64,000 nucleotides of DNA from Pomphorhynchus laevis (GCA_012934845.2 WNNJ02002780.1:1-64000), one strand, 5' to 3'. Positions 40,361 to 53,697 are shown, numbered from the stretch's first letter. Numbers and translations: made by a program. The notes: generated from the letters alone by a model not told the origin.

Positions 40361-43300
40361 TTACGTTTTTATCTACAGCAGCTTTCAACATATTGACCTT
40401 TTTTAATCATATGCTAGACTGCTTTTATTACGTTTGTTTTATGTAATCTCTGTAATACATATGACAATCTTTTAAGTAACTAAAGAAATGACACCATGAC
40501 GCCACAAATGAATTGACCTTTATGAATTGAGATGTTCTGATAAGTAAGTTTTTGTTTACGAGTATTAATCAGTTCGAATTAAGCCATTTAAGTAAAATGC
40601 AATTTTTTCAAACTTTTAGACGGCAGCCGACATGTCATCGAGATGACTCATACTACAGATTAGTGCTTTTGTTTATTTTTTACGCTTAGAAGTAACAAAT
40701 AGTAATCTGATCAATAAGGGCTAACAAGTTTTTGCCCGACAGCAGCTTTTGACCTGTTTGAATGAAATGCTGGACTGTTTTTATTATGATTGTTAAATAC
40801 AATCTCGATGATACACGTCATCAAGATGCATCATACTAAAAATGATTGCTTATGTTTATCTTTGACGCTGAGAAGTAACGAATAGTATTCTGATCGTGTT
40901 GGTAGACTAGTTATTACCTGATAGCAGCTTTAAAAAATTGGCGTATTCCATTGAATTTATGACTATTGTAATCATGCATGTTTGATGCAATCTAAATTTG
41001 ACAATTGCCAAAGAATTTTGAAGGATAACAAAATTGCACAATAAAGAATCACTTAAACGACTGTGAAATATAAAAATGATCTATTTAGCCAGTTTTAAGT
41101 TTACTACAAATTTGCCGCGAAAATTAAGCAATTTTTAGAAAATGGTATTGTTTAAAAGTCAAGCCCACAGCCGAAACGTCATCAAGTTAGCCTGTACAAC
41201 AGAAAAGTTCTTCCGTTCATCTTTGACGTTTTAAAGTGATTAACAGTATGATGATCGTTAGTGTTGACCAGTAATTATGGGACAGCAGCTTTCAAAATAT
41301 TGCCGTACTCCATTTAAATGCATGACCTTTGGTATCATGCTTGTTTGATGCAATTAGAATGATTCACCTGGCAAATTCATTTGAATAATAAAAACGACAC
41401 AATTTTGCATAATTTAAACACTTGATATGAATAAAGATAGTTCAAAAGGAGCAACCATAAAGTTTACTATAATTTTGCGCTAAAATTAAACAATTTATAG
41501 AAAATGCTATAATTTCAAAGACCAGGCAGACCTCAAAATATAAATTAAAATAACTCATAATACTGCTTAGTGATTTCAGTAATCATGGAAGTTTAGACGT
41601 TACAAATAGTATGCTGATCGTTAACTGTGGACATTTTTACTAAACAGCAGCTTTTACGATTTTGGCATATTTCAATGAAAATGCTAGACTGTTGTTATTA
41701 CGCTTGTTTAATCCAATCTTAATGATACATATGACAACCTCTTGAATATTTTTAACGAATGATCTTATGACGCAACAAATGAATTGACTAATATAAATAG
41801 AGATGTCTGATAAGCAAGTGTTTTGTTTACCAAAATATAGCAGTTTGAATTGAGCTATTTAGAGAAAATGCTATTTTTCAAAAGTCAAGCAGGCAGCCGA
41901 AACCTCATCGAGATAGCTCATACTACAGATGAGTGCTTTCGTTCATCTTTGACTTTAATAAGTAAAATAGTATTCTGATCGTTATATGTTTAACAGTAAA
42001 CTGACATCAGCTTTCGACATATGCCGTATTCCATCGAAATCTATGACTATTGTAATCATGCATGTTTTATGCAATCTAAATAAAACAAATGCCAGATTAT
42101 AAAAAAAGATAAAAAAATAACACAATGTCGCGTTTTAGAAACTCTTGATATTAATAAAGATAATCTTATAATCAAGATTTAATTTTTCTATATATTTTGC
42201 GCTAAATTTAAGCGATTTATAAAACTGCGATTGTTCAAAACTCAAACAGACAGCAAAAACGTAATCAAGATGACTTATACTACTGATGAGTTATTCTGGT
42301 TATCTTTGACGTCTAGGAGGGACTTACAAGACGCTGATCGTTAGTGTTGACAAGTTATTAACTAACATCAGCTTTCAACATATTGCCGTATTCTCTTAAA
42401 ATCAATGAGCATGTTTATCATGCATGTTTGATGCAATCCTTTGATAGTTATGCCAAATCTCAAAAGTGAGATAAAATGACACAATGAAGCATCATTAAAA
42501 CGTCTTTTATAAATAAAGACAATCTGGTAAGCAACTTTTATGTTTACCGTAATTTTGACGCTGAAATTTAGCGATTTATAGGAAATGGTATTTTTAAATG
42601 TCAAGCAGAGAGCCAAATCGTCATCGAAATGAATCATACCACTGATTTAGACTTCGGACACAATTAAATTTTAGACGTTAAAATCGTATGCTGATCGTTG
42701 ACTGTTTACGTTTTTATCTACAGCAGCTTTCAACATATTGACCTGTTTTAATCATATGCTAGACTGCTTTTATTACGTTTGTTTTATGTAATCTCTGTAA
42801 TACATATGACAATCTTTTAAGTAACTAAAGAAATGACACCATGACGCCACAAATGAATTGACCTTTATGAATTGAGATGTTCTGATAAGTAAGTTTTTGT
42901 TTACGAGTATTAATCAGTTCGAATTTAGCTATTTAGGGAAAATGCTATTTTTTCAAAATTTTAGCCGGCAGCCGACATGTCATCGAGATGACTCATACTA
43001 CAGATTAGTGCTTTTGTTTATTTTTTACGCTTAGAAGTAACAAATAGTAATCTGATCAATAAGGGCTAACAAGTTTTTGCCCGACAGCAGCTTTTGACCT
43101 GTTTGAATGAAATGCTGGACTGTTTTTATTATGATTGTTAAATACAATCTCGATGATACACGTCATCAAGATGCATCATACTAAAAATGATTGCTTATGT
43201 TTATCTTTGACGCTGAGAAGTAACGAATAGTATTCTGATCGTGTTGGTAGACTAGTTATTACCTGATAGCAGCTTTAAAAAATTGGCGTATTCCATTGAA

Positions 43301-46300
43301 TTTATGACTATTGTAATCATGCATGTTTGATGCAATCTAAATTTGACAATTGCCAAAGAATTTTGAAGGATAACAAAATTGCACAATAAAGAATCACTTA
43401 AACGACTGTGAAATATAAAAATGATCTATTTAGCCAGTTTTAAGTTTACTACAAATTTGCCGCGAAAATTAAGCAATTTTTAGAAAATGGTATTGTTTAA
43501 AAGTCAAGCCCACAGCCGAAACGTCATCAAGTTAGCCTGTACAACAGAAAAGTTCTTCCGTTCATCATTGACGTTTAAAAGGGATTAACAGTATGATGAT
43601 CGTTAGCGTTGACCAGTAATTATGGGACAGCAGCTTTCAAAATATTGCCGTACTCCTTTTAAATCCATGACCTTTGGTATCATGCTTGTTTAATGCAATT
43701 AGAATGATTCACCTGGCAAATTCATTTGAATAATAAAAACGACACAATTTTGCATAATTAAAACATTTGATATGAATAAAGATAGTTCAAAAGGAGCAAC
43801 CATAAAGTTTACTATAATTTTGCGCTAAAATTAAACAATTTATAGAAAATGCTATAATTTCAAAGACAAGGCAGACCTCAAAATATAAATTAAAATAACT
43901 CATAATACTGCTTAGTGATTTCAGTAATCATGGAAGTTTAGACGTTACAAATAGCATGCTGATCGTTAACTGTGGACATTTTTAATAAACAGCAGCTTTT
44001 AATATTTTGGCATATTTCAATGAAAATGCTAGACTGTTGTTATTACGCTTGTTTAATCCAATCTTAATGATACATATGACAACCTCTTGAATATTTTTAA
44101 CGAATGATCTTATGACGCAACAAATGAATTGACTAATATGAATAGAGATGTCTGATAAGCAAGTTTTTGTTTACGAGAATTTAGCAGTTTGAATTGAGCT
44201 ATTTAGAGAAAATGCTATTTTTCAAAAGTCAAGCAGGCAGCCGAAACCTCATCGAGATAGCTCATACTACAGATGAGTGTTTTCGTTCATCTTTGACGTT
44301 AATAAGTAAAATAGTATTCTGATCGGTATGTGTTTAACAGTTAACCGACATCAGCTTTCGACACATGCCGTATTCCATCGAAATCTATGACCATTGTTAT
44401 CATGCATGTTTTATGCAATCTAAATAAAACAAATGCCAGATTCTTAAAAAGGATAAATAATAAAAATGTCGCATTTTAAAAACTCTTGATATTAATAAAG
44501 ATAATCTTATAATCAAGATTTAATTTTTCTATAATTTTGCCGCTAAATCTAAACGATTTATAAAACTGCGATAATTTAAAACTCAAACAGACAGCTAAAA
44601 CGTATTCAAGATGGCTAATACTACTGATGTGTTATTCTGGTTATCTTTTACGTCTAGGAGGGACTAATAGTATGCTGATCGTTAATGTTGACAGGTTATT
44701 AACTAACATCAGCTTTCAACATATTGCCGTATTCTCTTAAAATCAATGAGCATGTTTATCATGCATGTTTGATGCAAATGAATTGACTAATATGAATAGA
44801 GATGTCTGAAAAGAAATTTTTTTGTTTACGAGAATTTAGCAGTTAGAATTTAGCAGCTATTAAGAGAAAATGCTATTTTTTAAAAGTCAAGCAGGCAGCC
44901 GAAAACTTATCGAGATAGATCATAATACAGATAAGTGCTTTCGTTTATCTTTGACGTTTATAGGTATAATAGTATTCTGATTGGTGTGTGTTTAGCAGTT
45001 AACCGACATCAGCTTTCGCCATATACCGTATTCCATCGGAATATATTACCATTGTTATCATGCATGTTTCATGCAATCTAAATAAAACAAATGACAGATT
45101 CTCTAAATGAATAGAAAAAACCACAAGTCGCATTTTCAAAACGCCTGATATTAATAAAGATGGACCTTTAATCAAGATTTAATTTTTCTATAACTTTGCC
45201 GCTGAATTTAAGCGATTTATAAAACTGCGATTATTCAAAACGCATACATATATCTAAAACGTAATCAAGATAGATCATACTACTGATGAGTTATTCTGAT
45301 TATCTTTGAAGTCTAGGAGGGAATAATAGTATGCTGATCGTTAGTGTTGACAAGGTATTAACTAACATCAGCTTTCAACATATTGCCGTATTCTCTTAAA
45401 ATCAATGAGCATGTTTATCATGCATGTTTGATGCAATCCTACTGATAGTTATTCCAAATTCTTATAACAGAGATAAAATAACACAATGAAGCATCATTAT
45501 AATTCCTTATATAAACAAAGATTATCTGGTAAGCAACTTTTATGTTAACGATAATTTTGCCGTAAAATTAAGCGATTTATAGGAAATGGTATTTTTAAAA
45601 GTAAAGCAGAGAGCCAAATTGTCATCAAGATAAATCATACCACTGATTTAGTCCTCTGACAATATTGAAGTTTAAACGTTACAAATAGTATGCTGATCGT
45701 TGACTGTTAAAGTTTTTATCTACATCAGCTTTCAACATTTTCACCTGTTTTAATCAAATGCTAGACTGTTGTTATTATGTTTGTTTTATGTAATCTCTGT
45801 AATACATATGACAGTCTTTTAAGCAACTTAAGGAATGACACCATGACGCCACAAATGAATTGACCTTTATGAATACAGTTGGTCTGATAAGCAACTTTTT
45901 GGTACGAGTATTCATCAGTTCGAATTAAGCTATTTAAGGAAAATGCCATTTTTTGAAAATTTTAGCCGGCAGCCGACACGTCGTCGAGATGACTCATACT
46001 ACAGATTAGTGCTTTTTTTCATTTTTGACGCTTAGAAGTAACAAATAGTAATCTGATTAATAAGGGCTAACAAGTGTTTGCCCGACAGCCGCTTTTGACC
46101 TGTTTCAATGAAATGCTGGACTGTTTTTATTATGATTGTTTAATGCAATCTCGATGATACACGTCCTCAAGATGCATCATACTACATGTGATTGCTTATG
46201 TTTATCTTTGACGCTGAGAAGTAACGAATAGTATTCTAATCGTTTTGCTAGACTAGTTATTACCTGATAGCAGCTTTAAAAAATTGCCGTATTCCATTGA

Positions 46301-47570
46301 ATTTATGACCATTGTAATCATGCATGTTTGATGCAATCTTAATTTGACAACTGCCAAGTTATTTTGAAGCATAATTTAATTGCACAATAACGTATCATTC
46401 AAACGACTGAGAAATATAAAAATGATCTATTAAGCCGGTTTAAAGTTTACTATAAATTTGCCGCAAAAATTTAGCAATTTTTAGAAAATGGTATTGTTTA
46501 AAAGTCAAGCCCACAGTCGAAATATCATAAAGTTAGCCTGAACAACGGGAACGTTCTTCCGTTCATCTTTGACGTTTTAAAGTGATCAATAGTATGATGA
46601 TCGTTAGTATTGACCAGTAATTATGTTACAGAAGCTTTCAAAATATTGCCGTAATCTTTTAAAATCTATGACCATTGATATCATGCTTGTTTGATGCAAT
46701 TAGAATGATACAACTGCCAACTTCATTTGAATAATAAAAACGACACAATCCTGCATAATTTAAACACTTGATATAAATAATGATAGTTTAAAAGGAGCAA
46801 CCTTAAGTTTACTATAATTTTGCGCTAAAATTAAACAATTTGTAGAAAATGCTATATTTTCAAATACCAGACAGATTTCAAAATATAAATTAAAATAACT
46901 CATAATACTGCTTAGTGCTTTCAGTAATCATGGAAGACGTTACAAATAGTATGCTGATCGTTAATTGTGGACATTTTTAATAAACAGCAGCTTTTAAGAT
47001 TTTGGCATATTTCAATGAAAATGCTAGACTGTTGTTATTACGCTTGTTTAATCCAATCTTAATGATACATTTGACAACATTTTGAATATATTTAACGAAT
47101 GATCTTATGACGCAACAAATAAATTGACTAATATGAATAGAGATGTCTGATAAGCAAGTTTTTTGTTTACGAGAATTTAGCAGTTTGAATTGAGCTATTT
47201 AGAGAAAATGCTATTTTTCAAAAGTCAAGCAGGCAGCCGAAAACTTTTCGAATAGCTCATACTACAGATAAGTGCTTTCGTTCATCTTTGACGTTATTTA
47301 GTAAAAAAGTATTCTGATCGTTATGTGTTTAACACTTAACCGAAATCAGCTTTCGACATATGCCGTATTCCATCAAAATCTATGACCATAGTTATCACGC
47401 ATGTTTTATGTAATCTAAATTAAACGAATGCCTGATTCTTTAAAAAGATAAAAAATAACACAATGTCGCATTTCAAAAACGCCTGATATTAATAAAGATG
47501 GTCTTATAATCAAGATTTAATTTTTCTTTTATTTTGCCCCTAAATTTAAGCGTTTTATAAAACTGCGAAA
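40361..47570 (+). repeat. Satellite array, segment 4 (right end of the forward array)
   Basis: Unit starts are 40959, 43304 and 46305. The first spacing is a normal 2,345 bp. The second is 3,001 bp because monomer 5 breaks off at about 44,776 and jumps back into monomer 3, so part of monomer 3 and monomer 4 occur twice. Monomers here are more diverged. Forward satellite ends inside monomer 4 at about 47,570, where the orientation flips. No other element is seen. Confidence 0.92.
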
Positions 47571-50328
47571 TTGCTTGATTCAAGCGATATAATTGTAGTA
47601 ACTAAAAACTTGCATATTAGACAAATTTGGCATTGCATGATTAAGATTGCATCAAACATGCATTTAAAAGATTATCGTATGTCTCATTGAGATTGCATTA
47701 AACAAGCATAATAACAAGAGTAAGCATTTCAGTGGAATAGTGCAAAATAATAAAAGCAGCGATATTTATTAAACGTCAACAGATAACAATACACATGCTA
47801 TTTGTCACGTTAAAACGTTTATGAATACTGATAGAACAAATCCGAAGTATGAGCCATCTTAATGACGTGTTGCTGTCTGATAGACTTTTATAAATTGCAT
47901 TTCTATAAATTGCTTGATTCGAGCGATAAAATTGTAGTAACATAAAACTTGCACATTAGACGATCTTTATTTATAACAAACGTTATAATTGTTGTCGCAT
48001 TATATCATTTTAATAGCCTTCTAACGAATTTAGCATTGCATGATTTAGATTGCATTAAACATGCATGACATAAATTGTCATGGATTTCAATAGAATACAG
48101 CAATATGTATTAAGCTGCTGTCGCTAAAAAACCGATCAAAACTAAAGATTGGCATACTATCCCTTAATAGCTTAATTCGAAATGCTGAATTTTCTAAACT
48201 AAAAATTTGCATGTAAAACTATCTCTATTTACATCACTTAATTTATTTGTTGCAGTTAAGTATCGTTCGTTATAAAAATTAAAAGATTATCGTTTTCTCA
48301 TTGGGATTGCATTAAACAAGCATCATAACAAAAGTATGCATTTCGTTGGAATACGGCAAAATGTAAAAAGTTGCAAAATAAAAAAAACAACAAATAACGA
48401 TTACTATGCTTTTTGTCACGCTTTAACGTCAATGATGATCAAAAGCACAAATCAGTAGCATGTACCGTGTTAATGACGTTTTGGCTGTCTGCCTCACTTT
48501 TAAAAATTGCATTTTCTATAAATTGCATGATTCAAGCGATAAAATTGTAGTAACGTAAAACTTGCATATTAGACAATCTTTAATCATAACAGACTTTTTA
48601 ATTGTTGCGGAATTATGTCATTTTACTATCCTTTAAACAAATTAGGCATTGCAAGATTAAGATTGCATCAAACATGCATGACATTTATCGTCATGAATTT
48701 TAATGGAATACAGCAATATGTATTAAGCTGCTGTCGTAAAATAATTACTCAAAACTAAAGATTCGTATACTATGTGTCACCTCTAAACCTAAAAAACAAT
48801 AGAAAATATTCGTTGTATTATCAATCTCGATGACGTTTCGTCTGCCTGCTTGACTGTTTAAAACAAGAAAGTTCTCTTAATAGCCTTATTCAAACTGCTG
48901 AATACTCCTATACTAAAAATATGGTTTAAGACAATCTCTATTTATATGAGTCAATTTATTTGTTGCAAAAAAATGTCATTCGTTAAATTATTTAAAAAAA
49001 TATCGTATTTGTCATTGCTATTGCTTTAAACAAGAATCATAACAAAAGTATGCAATATGTTATAATAAGGCACAATGTTAAAAGCTGCAATATGTGAAAA
49101 AAGTCAACAGAAAACGATTAGCATACTGTTTGTCACGTTTAAACTTTAATGAAAACCAAAAGCACAAAATGGTAGTTTGATCTATCTCAATTACGTTTCT
49201 GCTGTCTGCTTGACTTTTAAAAATAGCATTTTCTATAAATTGCTTGATTTTAGCGCCAAAATTGTAGTAACTATAAAAATTAAAGTAACCTGAAATAGGG
49301 CAAAATGTTCAAAGCTGCAATATGTAAAAAAAGTAGATAGATAACGATCAGCATAACATTTGTCACGTGGTATCCATAATGATGACCGAGAGCACAAATC
49401 AGTAGTATGAGCTATCTTAATGTCGTTTTGGCTGTTTGCTTACTTTTAAAAACAGCATTTTCTTATATTTGCTTGATTTAAGCGCCAAAATTGAAGACTC
49501 TTTAAACTTGCATATTGGACTTTTTTATTCATAACAGGCGTCTTTTGTTGCGGCATTGGGTCATTATATATTTTTTAAAGAATTTGGCATGTGTTTATTT
49601 AAGATTGCATCAAACATGCGTGATATATATTGTCATTGATTTTAATGGAATACGGCTGTTTGTTTTAAGCTGCTGTCGTTTAATAACTGATTAACACTAA
49701 CAAAAAGCATACAATAAGTAACCTCTGAATGTCTATCAAACGACACGATCACACATTCGTAGTATGATTAATTTGATGACGTTTCGACTTCCTGCTTAAA
49801 TTTTGAAAAATAGCATTTTCACTTAATAGCTTAATTCGAACTGCTGAATTTTCATAAACTGAAAATTTGCTTGTAAAACTATCTCTATATATATCACTAA
49901 ATTTACTTGTTGCGATTAAGTATCATTCGTTATAATAATCAAAATATTTTTGTTTTGTCATTGGGATTGCATTGAACAAGCATCATAAAAAAGTATGCAT
50001 TTTGTTGGAATACGGCAAAATGTAAAAAGTTGCAAAATGAAAAAAAACAACAAATAACGATTACTATGCTATTTGTCACGCTTTAACGTCAATGATGATC
50101 AAAAGCACAAATCAGTAGCATGTACCATGTTAATGACGTTTTGGCTGTCTGCTTTACTTTTAAAAATTGCATTTTCTATAAATTGCTTGATTCAAGCGAT
50201 AAAATTGTAGTAACTTAAAACTTGCATAATAGACGAATTTGGCATTGCATGATTTAGATTGCATCAAACATGCATGACATTTATTGTCATGAATTTTAAT
50301 GGAATACAGCAATATGTATTAAGCCGCT
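47571..50328 (-). repeat. Degenerate satellite in inverted orientation
   Basis: From GAAATTGCTTGATTCAAGCG the monomers read as reverse complements of the main array, for example GATTGCATCAAACATGCATG for CATGCATGTTTGATGCAATC. Conserved blocks recur at uneven spacings of about 250-370 bp. Stretches near 48,180-48,560 and 49,836-50,215 are close copies offset by ~1.66 kb, so this flank has its own longer period. Each monomer contains a GCTGCTGTCG...TAA site (48121, 48733, 49676) matching the flank of retroelement A. No gene is seen. Confidence 0.88.
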
Positions 50329-50342
50329 GTCGTAAAATAACT
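50329..50342. repeat. Target-site duplication, left copy (element A)
   Basis: GTCGTAAAATAACT is repeated exactly at 53739-53752 on the other side of element A. The same position in an uninterrupted satellite monomer reads GTCGTTTAATAACTGATT (49676-49693), so the duplicated bases are satellite sequence. Confidence 0.85.
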
Positions 50343-50454
50343 CCACAGTTTTTTTTAAAGAAAAATTTTTATTTTCGTAAAACATACAAGAATGTGTCCA
50401 AAAGTAAAGAACTAAAGAATTCAAAAATCCAATCATAAGCTAAGTTATTTCTCT

Positions 50455-53400
50455 TTAATTCGAATCTTCCGGCTTTCGTGACATCTCTTCTGTTGATCGA
50501 AAATGATCGTGAATAGGTTTTCCATATGTAGAGCGTGGCGCTCTTAAACAGGCAGATGCAGCACGAGCTAAGGCAAATGAAATTTTCTCTCGTATATTTT
50601 TTATTATTTGAGGATATGGGAGTTCGCGTTTTGAGCTTAATTTTGACGCTATTTGCTTCATTATCCTATTAGATTCCTGACTTGATCCTCCTGAAGACGA
50701 AAAAATTAACGGACTGAAATGCGCCTGTTCTAAACTTAAAATTCGCTCTCCATACTTCGAAATTTTTCGTTTTTCATGGTATTCAAAGTCAGCTTTACAC
50801 TCAGTTCGGGAGTTAGAGGGAGCATGTACATTAAATATTGCGACATCCAAAAATGTTCGCTCAAACCGGCTTCCGAATAGTCCACTACATACAACATCCA
50901 GACGCGCTTCTTTCGATATGCTTGTGCTTTTGTTGTTAAAACGATAATCAGATGGAACGGTTGCTAATACTGGTTCAACCTCCACGCCACTGCATATTTC
51001 GCTTAAGAGATGAGAAAATATATCCCTTACTTCATTATGCCTGATAGATGGTAGCGCTCCGGTCTTGCACGAAAATGCATGATTGATAGTCATTTCTGAA
51101 GAACATATGCATTTTTTATTTTCTAATGCTCGCAAAGACCATCCATAGCGACCTGCTAATGCATCGCTAAACTCATTGTATGTAAGCCGAAACCCCTCGT
51201 GACGTAGAGGTAGGGAAGATAGCCACGATGAAGCCCCCTTGTAACTAGCATGTGCCAATATCTTAAAGTAATCCGATGGTAGAGATTTTAGTATTAATTC
51301 TTTCCTCGATTTGGCTACATTTAATCTCATGTATGAAATATTTCTAACTGTTTGAGTTTGAACATCCCTCAGGTTTTCTCCCGTATATCCGTCTCGATAG
51401 GTTTCGTACATTCTACGAGAATAATCGTACTCCAAGTCAGCGATGTATTCCGGATCAACTAACCCAATGCCCCCTAACTTGAACGGTAGAGTTAATAATT
51501 CTTTATGTGCTTGTTCAATTTTCGCTTGTGTGATTGACTCAATAAAACCGCTATACAATAGGTTTTTAAGACATCTAGTGACATCCGTGCACATTGGTAC
51601 TGTTCTGTAAGTATATATCCATTTCCATTGCACAGAGTGTATTAACCCGGAATAAGCAGTTTGTCGATCAATTTTACTAACTTCAACTAATCTTTCAAGT
51701 GTGGATGCCCAGGATGTTACCCTGGTTTTTATAATATCCAAAACATCAGCTTCTGCTCCAATGGGAGTTCCGAGTACTTCGATAGCACGCTCACTTATTT
51801 TACAGTCAGAGAAGTTGCTAGTGTCGAATTCATGTTCCTTGTGTATTAGCAGCTGTGTCTTTAGTGGATTAACGTAATAGCCAAATTTCGGGCCTATTGT
51901 TTTTAGTATTTCCCAGGCTTTATATAAATCATCGCTAGGACCGACAAAATTTGCATCGTCTGCGTACCATCGTTGAATCACGGATGGTAAACATTTTTGA
52001 ATATGAAGGATGAGTGGTAGAGTCGAAACGGCAAATGCAGCCATGGCCAAAGGGTCACCTTGAGTGAAACCCTCTTTTGAAAATATCGGATCACTACCAG
52101 TAAACATTGTTGATGATTTTATGTATAAGTTCACTAGTATTGTTTCAAGAGACGGACAAATGAATTTTATGTTTGCTAATGTTAGACGTCGATTTACGGA
52201 ATTAAAAGCGTTTGTTGCATCCACGGCCAGTAAGCCAAAGTCAACCCGAGAGTGAAAGGAATCTGATAAGGAATGAACAGCGAATTCTATTCCGCTTCTC
52301 TGTGATGCGCACAATTGCACAGTTCCCATTACATCCTGAATATGTCCTCTAATTTTTCCTAAAACGACTTTGCTAATTATCCGTCGTTCTACTTGTCCCA
52401 CGCCAATTGGTCGTATACCTGCAGTCTTTTTTAAAGCTATAAGTCTACTCGCTACAAACGCACGCAAACTGTTAGGATTGATATGCTCCGAAGCTAATCG
52501 TATTGCAAATTCCGCTAGTGATGTTGCCAACTTCTTAGAGTGGATACCGAATCCAGTTAACATTCTCTTCCACATTATTGCATTTAAGCCTGAAGGTCCA
52601 GCGCCACCTTGAGTTCTCCTTGCTGCTGCAATGATTTCGTCTGCATCTATAGAATAAAATATGACTGGATGATGACTAGTTACTCCCTCAACAAAATCCG
52701 ATAGAATAGCACTCTGATCTATTTCAGCAGGGTAAGGGTGTAATTCTGCTAGCTTCTCTATTACAGTATTTGTACCAACTTTCGAATCGGGAGAAAGAAT
52801 GGGTGAATCGTCTTTAAATTCTAGAAGTCTGGTTGCTGAAGCTACACATCCATTCTCCATTAGCCGAATGTAGTTTTTATGCCAATCAATCTTCTTAGTT
52901 TTCACATTGCAATGGGATGTTGTCTGCAACATCAATGCTTCTTCATATACACTTATAAAGTCTTCCGCTTTCCAACTCTTTAAACGACGTTCAATGGTCT
53001 TTCTAGTGTAAGAGATCTTACGCGTTGGGATTTTTTGAAGGATACACTGTGAGAAAACCGTTGCTTTCATCAATGAGATTTGGCCATCATCTTTGTCATT
53101 TGCTATTAAATTGTAATAAGAAGAAAGAATATCTATAAATTCGTTACTCGCCGTACATATAGGAAGTTGCATGAGGTTGGGGCGCCAATTACATACCTTA
53201 TAATATATGTATTCAATAGAAATACTGGGTGTCGTTATATTACTTACTGCCCTTGCCCGTGCTGTTGCATCGTTGTTTCGAAATGTAGATAAGGAATCTA
53301 TTGAATGAACTTGGTCGTTGAATATGCTAGTCGGATCTGTATGTGTAGAATTTCGACATTGGATAGAATTCACATTGATAGACTCCGATTTGGGGAATAT

Positions 53401-53544
53401 ATTTTTAATTCGATTACGACAGCCTGGTGCTCTGCAATTCACACACGGGCTTGATTTTTTCGCACATCGACACCCACGACAAATGGCCGCTGCGCCGTTG
53501 CAATTACAACATCGTATTTCATCTGTTGGTTTTCCGCGAACCAT
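50455..53544 (-). CDS. Retroelement A protein: CXC-like cluster, reverse transcriptase, restriction-like endonuclease
   Basis: An uninterrupted ORF of 1,029 codons from MVRGKPTD. The frame is open 34 codons further upstream (to 53646), but MVRG aligns with the start of element D. Cysteines at 12, 13, 15, 22, 25, 27, 34, 37 and 42, ending CRN, resemble a CXC (tesmin/MSL2) zinc module. The RT spans roughly 330-620: GGAGPSGLNA, GIRPIGVGQVERRI, AVDATNAFNS (Asp442), GFTQGDPLAM (Asp497) and catalytic YADD at 527-530. A CxC...H...C knuckle lies at 812-826. The nuclease has RLD (Asp883), FLDV (Asp900) and the YHEKRKISKYG lysine/tyrosine segment, as in R2-type endonucleases. By analogy with R2, it should nick its target and prime reverse transcription there. 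Related proteins are, from memory, widespread in invertebrates; the exact clade name is uncertain. Confidence 0.92.
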   Translation of the reverse strand: MVRGKPTDEIRCCNCNGAAAICRGCRCAKKSSPCVNCRAPGCRNRIKNIFPKSESINVNSIQCRNSTHTDPTSIFNDQVHSIDSLSTFRNNDATARARAVSNITTPSISIEYIYYKVCNWRPNLMQLPICTASNEFIDILSSYYNLIANDKDDGQISLMKATVFSQCILQKIPTRKISYTRKTIERRLKSWKAEDFISVYEEALMLQTTSHCNVKTKKIDWHKNYIRLMENGCVASATRLLEFKDDSPILSPDSKVGTNTVIEKLAELHPYPAEIDQSAILSDFVEGVTSHHPVIFYSIDADEIIAAARRTQGGAGPSGLNAIMWKRMLTGFGIHSKKLATSLAEFAIRLASEHINPNSLRAFVASRLIALKKTAGIRPIGVGQVERRIISKVVLGKIRGHIQDVMGTVQLCASQRSGIEFAVHSLSDSFHSRVDFGLLAVDATNAFNSVNRRLTLANIKFICPSLETILVNLYIKSSTMFTGSDPIFSKEGFTQGDPLAMAAFAVSTLPLILHIQKCLPSVIQRWYADDANFVGPSDDLYKAWEILKTIGPKFGYYVNPLKTQLLIHKEHEFDTSNFSDCKISERAIEVLGTPIGAEADVLDIIKTRVTSWASTLERLVEVSKIDRQTAYSGLIHSVQWKWIYTYRTVPMCTDVTRCLKNLLYSGFIESITQAKIEQAHKELLTLPFKLGGIGLVDPEYIADLEYDYSRRMYETYRDGYTGENLRDVQTQTVRNISYMRLNVAKSRKELILKSLPSDYFKILAHASYKGASSWLSSLPLRHEGFRLTYNEFSDALAGRYGWSLRALENKKCICSSEMTINHAFSCKTGALPSIRHNEVRDIFSHLLSEICSGVEVEPVLATVPSDYRFNNKSTSISKEARLDVVCSGLFGSRFERTFLDVAIFNVHAPSNSRTECKADFEYHEKRKISKYGERILSLEQAHFSPLIFSSSGGSSQESNRIMKQIASKLSSKRELPYPQIIKNIREKISFALARAASACLRAPRSTYGKPIHDHFRSTEEMSRKPEDSN

Positions 53545-53678
53545 TCTGCGTACTCCGGGATGTACCCTGGACGTACGACTTTGAAATTGTATGTGTGTTA
53601 AAGTTGTTTGTTTAATCACTTGAGATTTGGAATGTATTGGAATCAATATCGGTGTGTATTGTTGTATGTTATTTTATT

Positions 53679-53697
53679 GTAATTTGCTAGAACAGTT
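53679..53697 (-). promoter_or_regulatory. Conserved leader motif of element A
   Basis: On the minus strand this reads ACTGTTCTAGCAAATTACA. An almost identical copy lies at 57531-57550 in element C, and a weaker one at 60890-60909 in element D, each upstream of the ORF start. Conservation outside the diverged coding regions suggests a leader function (promoter, RNA structure or translation entry). Which of these applies cannot be told from sequence. Confidence 0.5.

Noticed and set aside
1-47570. Vertebrate-type CENP-B box in the satellite
   Set aside because: I looked for the TTCG....CGGG pattern in the canonical unit and found none; centromere identity is therefore not claimed.
53545-53646. 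Upstream extension of the element A ORF by 34 codons
   Set aside because: The residues have no counterpart in C or D, whereas MVRGKPTD at 53544 aligns with their starts.
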